In this document: in pieces, positions 6,739 through 13,793 of the stretch
Position numbering within the stretch: the first letter of the stretch is position 1
How the letters are laid out: every line of letters starts with the position of its first letter
Source: Pleurocapsa sp. MO_226.B13
GTDB lineage: Bacteria > Cyanobacteriota > Cyanobacteriia > Cyanobacteriales > Xenococcaceae
Assembly (NCBI GenBank): GCA_030064795.1
Contig: JASJEI010000160.1
Span: 1-14,418, forward strand
DNA length: 14,418 nucleotides
Reading direction: 5' to 3'
The notes under the pieces: model-generated
What the model was told of the DNA's origin: nothing
What the model saw: the letters and a program-made list of their open reading frames with translations, nothing else
Databases searched by the model: none
Translations under genes and position numbers: made by a program

Positions 6739-8028
6739 ATGATCGTCTGTGAAAATAAAATAGATTCTCTTCTACAACCTTTTCAGCGTTTCGGCGTAAA
6801 TTTAGGTCTAGCAAGAATTGAGAAACTGCTGGCAGCTTTGGGAAATCCTCAACGTCAAGTACCAATTATTCATGTTGCAGGTAGCAATGGTAAAGGTTCG
6901 GTATGTGCCTATCTCTCTTCAATATTGACGGAAGCAGGTTATCGAGTCGGACGCTATACTTCGCCTCATTTAGTTGATTGGACAGAAAGAATCCATCTCA
7001 ACGAGCAAGCGATCGCGCCATCTATTTTAGTTGAATTATTACAGGATATTCAAAAGGCGATCGACCCTAATGCAGAAAGCCCGACTCAGTTTGAAGTGAT
7101 TACCGCTGGGGCTTGGCTTTATTTTGCGCGATCGCAGGTCGATATCGCCGTGATGGAAGTGGGTTTGGGGGGTAGACTGGATGCAACTAACGTCACTGAC
7201 AACACTTTAGTTAGTATCATTACTTCCCTCAGTAGAGAACACTGGCAACGTTTGGGCCCGACTTTAGCCGATATTGCCAGAGAAAAAGCGGGAATCTTGA
7301 AACCTAATTGTCCTGTAATTGTCGGTCAATTACCCTCTGAGGCTAGAGATGTTGTAGTAACGAGGGCTAAAAAGTTGAATTGTCCTTTGAGTTGGATCGA
7401 ACCAGCAAAAGAAATCAACATCTCCAACAGAAACGAAGCTAAATGGGCAAAATATCAAGAGATTAAATATCCCCTACCCTTAGTGGGTAAAGTACAGCTA
7501 AATAATTCCGCACTGGCGATCGCAGCCATTAAAACTCTACAACAACAGGGTTGGCATATTCCCGAATTGGCAATTCAAACAGGGATGAACAAAACTCGCT
7601 GGTTGGGAAGACTCCAGTGGACAACTTGGAAAGATCTTCCTCTCTTAATAGATGGGGCGCACAATCCCGCAGCAGCCAAGGCATTGAGGCAATATGTAGA
7701 TACTCTAGAGCGACCTGTAGTCTGGGTAATGGGAATGCTCTCGACTAAAGATCATCAAGATGTTTTTGAAGTCTTATTAAAACCCGAAGACGAACTACAT
7801 TTAGTCCCTGTCCCCGAACATAGCAGTGCCGAACCAAAAGAACTAGCTGCGATCGCGCTTGAGGTATGTCCTCAGCTAACTGATTGTGAAACCTACCAGG
7901 ACGTGTTGGTTGCTTTAGACATTGCTAGTAAGAGGGCGCAAGCTTCAAAAACCGAAAAATTATTGGTTTTGTGCGGTTCTTTATATCTAATTGGTCATGT
8001 ATTTCAACATTCCCAGATTTTGAATTGA
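6739..8028 (+). CDS. folC: Bifunctional folylpolyglutamate synthase / dihydrofolate synthase (FolC)
   Basis: A 429-residue Mur-ligase-type enzyme that adds L-glutamate to dihydropteroate and to folates using ATP, in the cytoplasm. The ATP-binding loop is GSNGKGS at residues 48-54 (HVAGSNGKGSVCAYLSSIL). Other family signatures are RYTSPHLVDWTERI, FEVITAGAWLYFA, VGLGGRLDATN, GKVQLNNSALAI and DGAHNPAA (Asp305-His308) at the start of the C-terminal domain. Length and motif order are normal. The ATG at 6739 was chosen over the TTG at 6721 because gagga at 6723-6727 gives a ribosome-binding site at good spacing. It stands alone; a weak -10-like TATGAT is at 6697. Confidence 0.95.
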   Translation: MIVCENKIDSLLQPFQRFGVNLGLARIEKLLAALGNPQRQVPIIHVAGSNGKGSVCAYLSSILTEAGYRVGRYTSPHLVDWTERIHLNEQAIAPSILVELLQDIQKAIDPNAESPTQFEVITAGAWLYFARSQVDIAVMEVGLGGRLDATNVTDNTLVSIITSLSREHWQRLGPTLADIAREKAGILKPNCPVIVGQLPSEARDVVVTRAKKLNCPLSWIEPAKEINISNRNEAKWAKYQEIKYPLPLVGKVQLNNSALAIAAIKTLQQQGWHIPELAIQTGMNKTRWLGRLQWTTWKDLPLLIDGAHNPAAAKALRQYVDTLERPVVWVMGMLSTKDHQDVFEVLLKPEDELHLVPVPEHSSAEPKELAAIALEVCPQLTDCETYQDVLVALDIASKRAQASKTEKLLVLCGSLYLIGHVFQHSQILN

Positions 8029-8183
8029 TAGAACTTTAGTCTTTATTCAAAGTACTTACTTACAAGATCGATTCAGATTATGCTGTGATTTACTTTACCA
8101 AAAGATCGCGATCGCCCCTGTAATTAACATAACTACAAATTAGTTATAAAGATGCAGAAACCAATTATTTTCCTCTCTACATC

Positions 8184-9701
8184 ATGACCAATAATAGCGA
8201 ACTAGAAGAATTGTCAGCAGAAATATTTCATATTTCTGCTGACAATCAAAATTTTGATTACGGATTAAATACAGAGTTATTAACTAAAAGCGATCGCCTG
8301 TTATTTATCGATCCGACAGTTGCAGATTATCAAACCTTAATCGATAACCTATCCCAACCTGCTGAAGTCGTAATTTTAGATGCCGAACTAGATGGTATAG
8401 CTCAAATTACCGACTCCTTAAGCAATTACGACGATTTAGATGCAGTTCATATCGTTTCTCATGGCGATGTAGGCAAGCTCTTTTTGGGCAGTACCGTACT
8501 AGAACGAGATACTCTATCTGAATATGCCGATGAATTAGGCAGTTGGGGAGATTCGCTGACAGAAGCTGGCGACATTCTTCTCTATGGTTGCGATGTCGCC
8601 TCGAATTTAGCTGGTGTGGAATTTGTTAAAGATTTAAGCCAATATACTAATGCCGATATTCTGGCTTCTGACGATCTGACTGGCAGTAGCGAACTCGACG
8701 GAGACTGGTATTTAGAATATGCGACGGGAGAGATTGAAGCAGAGATAATTTTCGACAATCTTGTTTTTGAAATTTATGACAATATCTTCAACGAATTTCC
8801 AGTCTTTGACAACGGGACTTATTTTGAGGATTTAACAGATGTAATTACTCTTCCAGGTTCAAGTACTCGTAATTCGCCTTCACTGATTAAAATTGATAAA
8901 TTTTTTGATTCTCCCGATCTTGTAGAATTTGCCCCTATTAACTTTGGTACTGAATTTTCAGGTAGTGATTTTAGAGTTGATTATGTGCCAATTAACTTGA
9001 ATTTTACGAATCCTCCTAACGATCCAGATGTATCTATAATTGATTTTCCACAAGCTGAGAATCAACCTTTTTCTCTCAATTTTGGGCAAGGTAATTACAA
9101 TCTTCCTTATTATGTTCCAGATGATTATGATTATGAAGAACCGATTACTAATAACCTAATATTTAACTTTGACGCTAGTTCTTTAAATTTTAATGCAGTT
9201 AATTTTGAATTTACTTCGATATCTGCCAATGAATTCGGTACGATTGATTCTGCTCACGATTCAATTACCTTCAAGTTTGATGCGGGTACTTTGGATTTTA
9301 GCTCTCTAACTGATAGAAGTTCGCTATCTTTTGAACTTAATCCTGGTAGTTTCGATTTTTATGATATTCAATATGACAATATAGTTCGGATCTCAGATAA
9401 CTTCTTATTCGATGCAACTGCGGTCACATTCAGATCTGACTCGATAACATTTGACTACAAACCCGATACTTTCTACTTCAATCCAGGTTTGTTTGCAGCC
9501 AACGCCAATCTTTATGAATACAAACTTTCTGCTGCTGATTTTAATGCGGGAGTTAGTTTTGAGCAGTTTAATGCTAGCGACTATCGCGCTTTAGATTACG
9601 CCTTTGAAGGTGATGAACTCTTTGATAGTAACCATTATCTCAATCAAGGAGTAACCCCTAACGGGATGAATCTGTTTACCGACTATGTAGAAAATGGCTA
9701 A
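8184..9701 (+). CDS. DUF4347 domain protein with aromatic beta repeats, probably 3'-truncated
   Basis: A 505-residue protein starting MTNNSELEELSAEIFH. Residues of about 45-190 are a DUF4347 domain: LLFIDPTVADYQTL, VHIVSHGDVGKLFLG with His93, ILLYGCDVA with Cys136, then ILASDDLTGSSELDGDWYLE. The His-Gly and Cys placement resembles clan CD cysteine-peptidase folds; activity is unproven. In cyanobacteria this domain usually heads very large secreted or surface repeat proteins. Here residues of about 310-480 are Phe/Asp-rich beta-like units (FKFDAGTLDFSSL, FELNPGSFDFYD, FLFDATAVTF, FDYKPDTFYFNPG). The C-terminus, LFDSNHYLNQGVTP...MNLFTDYVENG, matches the start of an FDxxxYLxxN-type module and stops abruptly where the minus-strand IS begins, four bases inside the IS stop codon. 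Truncation by the IS is therefore likely. There is no classical signal peptide. Confidence 0.75.
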   Translation: MTNNSELEELSAEIFHISADNQNFDYGLNTELLTKSDRLLFIDPTVADYQTLIDNLSQPAEVVILDAELDGIAQITDSLSNYDDLDAVHIVSHGDVGKLFLGSTVLERDTLSEYADELGSWGDSLTEAGDILLYGCDVASNLAGVEFVKDLSQYTNADILASDDLTGSSELDGDWYLEYATGEIEAEIIFDNLVFEIYDNIFNEFPVFDNGTYFEDLTDVITLPGSSTRNSPSLIKIDKFFDSPDLVEFAPINFGTEFSGSDFRVDYVPINLNFTNPPNDPDVSIIDFPQAENQPFSLNFGQGNYNLPYYVPDDYDYEEPITNNLIFNFDASSLNFNAVNFEFTSISANEFGTIDSAHDSITFKFDAGTLDFSSLTDRSSLSFELNPGSFDFYDIQYDNIVRISDNFLFDATAVTFRSDSITFDYKPDTFYFNPGLFAANANLYEYKLSAADFNAGVSFEQFNASDYRALDYAFEGDELFDSNHYLNQGVTPNGMNLFTDYVENG

Positions 9702-10442
9702 GTACAGGACAAAAATTGCAATGAGAAAATAAAATCGTCTTGTTTGAGGTCTAAATCAGTGACAATGGAGCGCAAATGATCGAGACCATAACGGAAAATA
9801 CTCTTAGCAAGTCTTCCATGCTTTTTGACTTTAATAGGTTTGTGTTCATGTAACCATTCTCCTATTTTAACTGCCCAACAAAGGGCGAGGGTCATCAAAG
9901 CTATGAGTTTACTTAATCGCTCAGAATCATTAAAGTGAGTAGATTCCAAGCAAAAACCTCTGGTCTTGAACATTCGCGCGCAAAGTCTCAATCCCCCAAC
10001 GTTTGACCTAGTCTGAAATGGCAGTGTCACAAGGTTCAGGAGTAATCACAATTAATAACTCGCCATTATCCAGACGCAATGCCGAAACATAAACCAAACG
10101 CCCCCAAACGAGTCTTTTACCAGATAGAATTTGAGTTGGCCCTGGTTGAAGATGGGCAAAGACAATCTTCTGCTCTCAGTTGTCGCCGTCCATTACTAAT
10201 CTGGTCGCTTTCTCTGATTCTCAACCGAAATCGAATCTTCGGCTCAATCAAAAGATATGACAGCCATTGTTTGCCAATCAACTCGCGATCGCCAGTTAGA
10301 TATGCTACCTGAACATCGGGAAAGATTGAGTAGAAGCGATGCCAACGGACAACGCTTCGCAATCGAGTAAATCCATCCGTTCGTTACCATTGGAATTTCC
10401 TTTCTTCTCTAGCATGTCCCAAACTACTGGATAGGCAACACC
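9698..10442 (-). pseudogene. IS4-family transposase remnant of IS-A, C-terminal part
   Basis: Reading leftward from 10442, the frame gives GVAYPVVWDMLEKKGNSNG and ERMDLLD. After a frameshift come FPDVQVAYLTGDRELIGKQW, KIRFRLRIRESDQISNGRRQ, VWGRLVYVSALRLDNGELL and KRWGIETL. After another shift comes MFKTRGFCLESTHFNDSERL, running to the stop at 9698. The IS4 signature Y-x2-R-x3-E-x6-K is recognisable (ISDYVKRWGIET...MFK), but its Tyr codon is now TAG near 10005 and a frameshift falls between the Glu and the Lys. At least three lesions mean it cannot make transposase. The intact stretch at 9698-10030 translates well only because it is a late segment of the gene. Confidence 0.85.
10434..10442. 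repeat. Left target-site duplication of IS-B
   Basis: The sequence GGCAACACC abuts the left end of IS-B and recurs exactly at 11756-11764 abutting the right end. Nine bases is a size known for IS4-family insertions. Confidence 0.85.
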
Positions 10443-11755
10443 CTCACTGCCTGACACAAGTATCTGAAAGTATTGATATTTGGTGGAAAAGAAGAAAAGG
10501 GAGAGCATTCATGGTCAGCTGAAAATGAACAATTTTTAGCCTTGTATTCCATGTCAACATCTACCCTTCTTTACGATCAACTGCTAAGTTTGTTGAGTCA
10601 ATATTCCCAATACAGGGATTTTAGACATCTTAAAGCGTTAGCGTGGATGATAAATGCGCTGCTCTGTAGCAGTAAAATTAATCTGAGTGAATGGGAATCT
10701 TATGTAATAAGTCGGGCAAATCAAGCACAGAGTATTGAAAGGAGATGGCAGAGATTTGTTCATAACAGTCGAGTAAAAGTTAGATCTTTGTACTTGCCTT
10801 TGGTGATGGCAGCAATGAGTTCATGGGATGGGCAACGCCTAGATCTAGCATTAGATACAACAGTTTTGTGGAATCGATATTGTATGATTCATCTGTCAGT
10901 AATTTGTGGTGGAAGAGCAATTCCTTTTTTCTGGAAAGTAATAGAACACAAAAGTGCGACGGTGGCATTTAGGGAATACAAACTAATGCTGAAGCTTTCA
11001 CATCAATTACTTTCTAAGTATTCCGATGTCATGCTTTTGGCTGACAGAGGTTTTGCCAACCATCAGTTAGTCAATTGGCTCAAAACTAGTCAATGGCAAT
11101 ACCCGTCTGCGGTTACCTTGTGACGTAACTATTCATGGGGCAAGAAGACATCCCATCGAGTTAAAATATCTTTATCCACCAAAGTCAGAGGCAGTTTTAT
11201 ATCATCATGTCGGGCTGTGGCTCGATGGAGAATGTCGAAGCAATTTCGTTCTCGCCAATGTCAGGGGTGTCAAAGAGCCTTGGGCGGTCATCACTGACGA
11301 AGAGCCGACTCTGCAAACTTTGTGGCAATATGCCTTAAGATTTCGTATTGAAGAGTTGTTTCTCGATTCCAAATCAGGGGGATTTCAACTCGAAGAATCT
11401 AAAATTCGCCATCCCCGAGCTTTGGAGCGTTTGTATTTGGTAGTAGCTTTAGCTCTTCTCTTTGCTACTGTTCATGGGATGAAGGTTCAGTTAAAAGGAT
11501 TGAGAACTCAAGTTGACCCTCATTGGGAGAGAGGTTTAAGTTATCTCAAAATTGGGATTAGATGGCTGAAAGGAGTGAGGCATAAAGGTCGAGATTTATT
11601 TTCTCCGATACCTCTATTTTCCCAGGATATCCCACCTTGTTTTGCATCTAAAAAAGCCAAACGAAAATATTATGATGCCATTTGGTTTACCAGAATTTCG
11701 GAATTAAAATGCTTAAAAGCTTAGCTGCCCTCAAATAAATGTGTCAGGCAGCCAG
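10443..11755 (+). mobile_element. IS4-family insertion sequence IS-B, 1313 bp
   Basis: The left end ctcactgcctgacaca (10443-10458) and the right end tgtgtcaggcagccag (11740-11755) are inverted repeats matching at 14 of 16 positions, with further weaker matches inward. A perfect 9-bp direct repeat flanks the element. It encodes one DDE transposase in the plus direction, broken by a frameshift. It has inserted into the transposase gene of IS-A, so it is the younger element. Its complete ends mean a full transposase supplied in trans could still act on it; that is inferred from family behaviour. Confidence 0.88.
10551..11724 (+). pseudogene. IS4-family transposase of IS-B, one frameshift
   Basis: The first part, from MSTSTLLYDQLLSLLSQYSQ to SQWQY, carries two DDE aspartates in LALDTTVLWNRY and VMLLADRGFANH. 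Near 11100 the frame shifts by one base. The other frame resumes at once with RLRLPCDVTIHGARRHPIEL and runs to the stop at 11724. The catalytic Glu lies in YALRFRIEELFLDSK, an exact Y-x2-R-x3-E-x6-K signature of the IS4 family (Tyr codon at 11329, Glu at 11350, Lys at 11371). One indel is the only lesion seen, so inactivation looks recent, unless the frameshift is a sequencing error. No slippery heptamer is visible, so programmed frameshifting is unlikely. Confidence 0.85.
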
Positions 11756-11764
11756 GGCAACACC
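11756..11764. repeat. Right target-site duplication of IS-B
   Basis: GGCAACACC is identical to 10434-10442 and directly follows the right terminal repeat of IS-B. Confidence 0.85.
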
Positions 11765-11830
11765 ATTATGTACGATTCCTAAAAAGAGAATAGAGATCTT
11801 GAAATAATTAGAGATAAGATCGATTTTTAA
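11756..11830 (-). pseudogene. IS-A transposase remnant, upstream piece
   Basis: On the minus strand this reads SNYFKISILFLGIVHN and then GVA, directly in frame with the GVAYPVVW segment on the other side of IS-B. ILFLGIVHNGVAYPVVW fits the IS4-type pattern NILxLGIVHxGVAFPVVW as I recall it. Upstream, toward 11830, the similarity fades and a conserved DRTNW-like motif cannot be read cleanly, so the IS-A gene is broken there. Confidence 0.65.
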
Positions 11831-11851
11831 TTTAAACAATAGGTAAATTAT

Positions 11852-12493
11852 ATGGCTGACGAAGGAGCAACTTTCTATTATATTTCTAAACATTTTTTCG
11901 ACTTTGAAAAAATCTGTAATTATTTAAAAAGATTTGGCTTGTCCATAAAACATCCTGATACAGAATTAATTACTGGTATAGGTGAAGAAAATGATTTTTC
12001 AGAAATCCAAGAAGAAAAAATACGAGATCTTGTTTATAACACCTCAAACCTGGGAGTAGATCTTTGGACTAAAGGTAATTATCTCAATCAAGAATATAAT
12101 TACCGTATCTTTTGGTCGTTTTATGAGCAAAATAATTGCTTTGTTCAAAACTTTGGTTTTAATTACTTAGAATACGATAGAATCGAAAAAGAAATATCTA
12201 AAATTTTTATTCAATTCGCACTACAGGAATTAGCCGAAGTTGGAGACAAGCTTCTAGGTTTTACTTTAGATCAGTTTGGAACTACCGAGTATTATGATTT
12301 TGGAAAAATTTTTGAACCTGAAAACAAGGAAACTTTAAGTCATCATTGTATACCCGATATTACATTTTTACCAAGGGAAAAAATGAACCAAGTCCAATTA
12401 GACAGTGAATCTGAAATAATTAGATTAAACCAAAGTTTTGATTGTATAGCAAGGGAAAAAAATTTATCTGATTATCTAAAAACTTTGCTTTAG
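11852..12493 (+). CDS. Orphan protein, 213 aa, function unknown
   Basis: I do not recognise this protein. It is acidic and rich in Tyr, Phe, Asn, Ile and Glu, with no signal peptide or membrane segment, so it is probably cytoplasmic. Visible stretches include YISKHFFDFEKICNYLKRFG near the N-terminus, an amphipathic helix-like region EYDRIEKEISKIFIQFALQE in the middle, and FDCIAREKNLSDYLKTLL at the C-terminus. Codon use is AT-rich and there is no HIP1 site, unlike the housekeeping genes. It starts just beyond the IS-A remnant (ATG at 11852, aggt about 10 bp upstream) and is followed by a leader and an RTX gene on the same strand. Size, acidity and location next to secreted-repeat genes recall immunity-type proteins, but no motif proves it. 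Confidence 0.6.
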   Translation: MADEGATFYYISKHFFDFEKICNYLKRFGLSIKHPDTELITGIGEENDFSEIQEEKIRDLVYNTSNLGVDLWTKGNYLNQEYNYRIFWSFYEQNNCFVQNFGFNYLEYDRIEKEISKIFIQFALQELAEVGDKLLGFTLDQFGTTEYYDFGKIFEPENKETLSHHCIPDITFLPREKMNQVQLDSESEIIRLNQSFDCIAREKNLSDYLKTLL

Positions 12494-12497
12494 CCAC

Positions 12498-12516
12498 AAA
12501 GTAGCTTTACTACTTT
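12498..12516 (+). terminator. Weak hairpin after the 213-aa orphan gene
   Basis: aaagtag (12498-12504) pairs with ctacttt (12510-12516) around cttta, starting a few bases after the stop codon. There is no T-run, so an intrinsic terminator is only possible, not shown. Confidence 0.25.
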
Positions 12517-12544
12517 CAAGATCAAATAAAATAACGTTTATCTG

Positions 12545-12601
12545 TAAATAGCTCTATACCTCTAAAACCAATAGACAAAACAATACTTAGAGAGATAAAT
12601 C
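12545..12601 (+). promoter_or_regulatory. Conserved RTX leader, copy 1
   Basis: The roughly 55 bases before the RTX start codon are as conserved between the two copies as the coding part. The common core is ctctaaaaccaatagacaaa, followed by gagagataaatc directly before the ATG. Such conservation in non-coding DNA could be a shared promoter or translation signal, or may only reflect recent duplication. No clear -10/-35 pair is seen. Confidence 0.4.
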
Positions 12602-12853
12602 ATGACCAATATTTTAGGCACAAACCTCAGCGAAAGATTGGACGGTAACTATTTAGCTAATGTTATCGATCGCTTATTCGGTAACGATACCATCTATAGC
12701 TGGCGGGGGAACGATTCGGTAGAAGGAGGAGACGGGTTAGATCTCGTTTACGGTCACGACGGAAATGACACAATTAAAGGCGGTAATCATCACGATCCCC
12801 TCTACGGTCAGAATGGCAATGATCGCTTTTTTGGTAATGATGGCAATGATATC
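12545..12853 (+). repeat. Direct repeat, copy 1: leader plus RTX gene start
   Basis: This segment matches 13485 to about 13793 at roughly nine of ten positions. The match begins in the non-coding leader (ctctaaaaccaatagacaaa is identical in both) and continues through the first 80 or so codons of the RTX genes. It ends where copy 1 is interrupted. The spacing of about 940 bp includes the 196-aa orphan gene. Confidence 0.85.
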
Positions 12854-12862
12854 TTAATATGA
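12602..12862 (+). CDS. Truncated RTX calcium-binding repeat protein, copy 1
   Basis: An 86-residue fragment of a secreted RTX (hemolysin-type calcium-binding) protein. It starts MTNILGTNLSERLDGNYLAN and already has the glycine- and aspartate-rich nonapeptide pattern (GNDSVEGGDGLDLVYGHDGN, GNDTIKGGN, GNDRFFGNDGNDILI). RTX repeats bind calcium and fold after type I secretion. It is cut after about six repeats by a stop whose ATGA overlaps the next gene's start, and it lacks the C-terminal secretion signal. The second copy at 13543 shows what a longer version looks like. It may be a gene start orphaned by insertion or duplication rather than a working protein. Confidence 0.7.
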   Translation: MTNILGTNLSERLDGNYLANVIDRLFGNDTIYSWRGNDSVEGGDGLDLVYGHDGNDTIKGGNHHDPLYGQNGNDRFFGNDGNDILI

Positions 12863-13449
12863 CAAACAAAAAAGAAATATCCTGCAAACTTTTTTATTCT
12901 GCGGATTTCAACATACCAGAAAATAAAAAATCGCCAACTCCGAGACAACCTCAAAGTTCTCCCGATCGAGATATTGCTTATTACTTAGAAATTTACAATA
13001 ACTTAGAACTTGTCCTCGATAGAATAATGTTTATATATAATTTTCAAGTAGAGGGCTACCAAAACAAAAATAAAGATATATTTAGCAATGGATGTATGTG
13101 GATGCAATTTTATGTTAGTAATAAAAATGGAGAAAATATGCTTCCAATAGGAATAAGTCCTCATGGTTGGAAAATATTATCAAATTTTTCCTACTATTTA
13201 TATACTTATTTTGAAAAAAATTATGGTGAAGAAAATTGGCAAAAGATGTTAGAACAAAAAGCCGACAATACTGAAATATTGTTTCCTCTAGATTATACAA
13301 GCGAACCCTATATTCGTCCTGTATGTGAATTAGTTTCTGAAGACACTTCCCTCATTATTATTAGAAATCATTTAGAAGGAAAAGAACTACAAGATTTAGA
13401 TCCTGCTATTTATTATCGAGAAATTGAAAAAAGAAATTATTCGCTATAA
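12859..13449 (+). CDS. Orphan protein, 196 aa, function unknown
   Basis: I do not recognise this protein. It starts with the ATG of an ATGA overlap with the stop of the truncated RTX gene, so translation may be coupled; there is no Shine-Dalgarno of its own. The sequence is Lys-, Tyr- and Asn-rich and strongly AT-biased. It contains IAYYLEIYNNLELVLDRIMF, GCMWMQFYVSNKNGEN, LPIGISPHGWKILSNFSYYL and a charged C-terminus. No signal peptide or clear membrane helix is seen. It has no visible similarity to the 213-aa orphan, although the two occupy equivalent positions: each is followed by the same leader plus RTX start. It could be an immunity or partner protein, or a cassette gene brought in by transfer; both are inference. 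Confidence 0.6.
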   Translation: MTNKKEISCKLFYSADFNIPENKKSPTPRQPQSSPDRDIAYYLEIYNNLELVLDRIMFIYNFQVEGYQNKNKDIFSNGCMWMQFYVSNKNGENMLPIGISPHGWKILSNFSYYLYTYFEKNYGEENWQKMLEQKADNTEILFPLDYTSEPYIRPVCELVSEDTSLIIIRNHLEGKELQDLDPAIYYREIEKRNYSL

Positions 13450-13484
13450 ATTTTTTATTCTTAGATAACTTTAAATAATATCAG

Positions 13485-13542
13485 TTAATAGCTCTATCTC
13501 TCTAAAACCAATAGACAAAACAACACGCTTGAGAGATAAATC
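13485..13542 (+). promoter_or_regulatory. Conserved RTX leader, copy 2
   Basis: Non-coding leader matching 12545-12601, ending in gagagataaatc immediately before the ATG at 13543. The shared core ctctaaaaccaatagacaaa is at 13499-13518. Confidence 0.4.
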
Positions 13543-13793
13543 ATGACAAATATTTTAGGTACAAACCTCGGCGAAAGATTAGACGGTAACTATTTAGATA
13601 ATCTTATCCAGGGCTTATTTGGTAACGATACCATCTATAGCTGGCGGGGAAACGATTCGGTAGAAGGAGGAGATGGGTTAGATCTCGTTTACGGTCACGA
13701 CGGAAATGACACGATTAAAGGTGGCAATCATCACGATACCCTCTACGGTCAGAATGACAACGATCGCCTTTGGGGTCAAGTGGCAATGATTCC
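13485..13793 (+). repeat. Direct repeat, copy 2: leader plus RTX gene start
   Basis: This is the partner of 12545-12853. Differences are scattered point changes, mostly silent in the coding part, plus one extra base in the leader. Homologous recombination between the copies would remove the 196-aa orphan gene and fuse the first RTX start to the longer second RTX body. Confidence 0.85.

Larger units (their letters stand above)
9698..11830 (-). mobile_element. Decayed IS4-family element (IS-A), interrupted by IS-B
   Basis: Remnants of one IS4-type transposase gene lie on both sides of IS-B in the same direction: 9698-10442 carries the middle and C-terminal parts, and 11756 to about 11830 a piece just upstream. 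The frame joins across the 9-bp target duplication (GIVHN then GVAYPVVW). The 3' end of the element is close to 9698 but cannot be fixed, because the other terminus is missing. The N-terminal quarter or so of the transposase and the distal inverted repeat are gone. This element is older than IS-B and separates the DUF4347 gene from whatever followed it. Confidence 0.8.
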
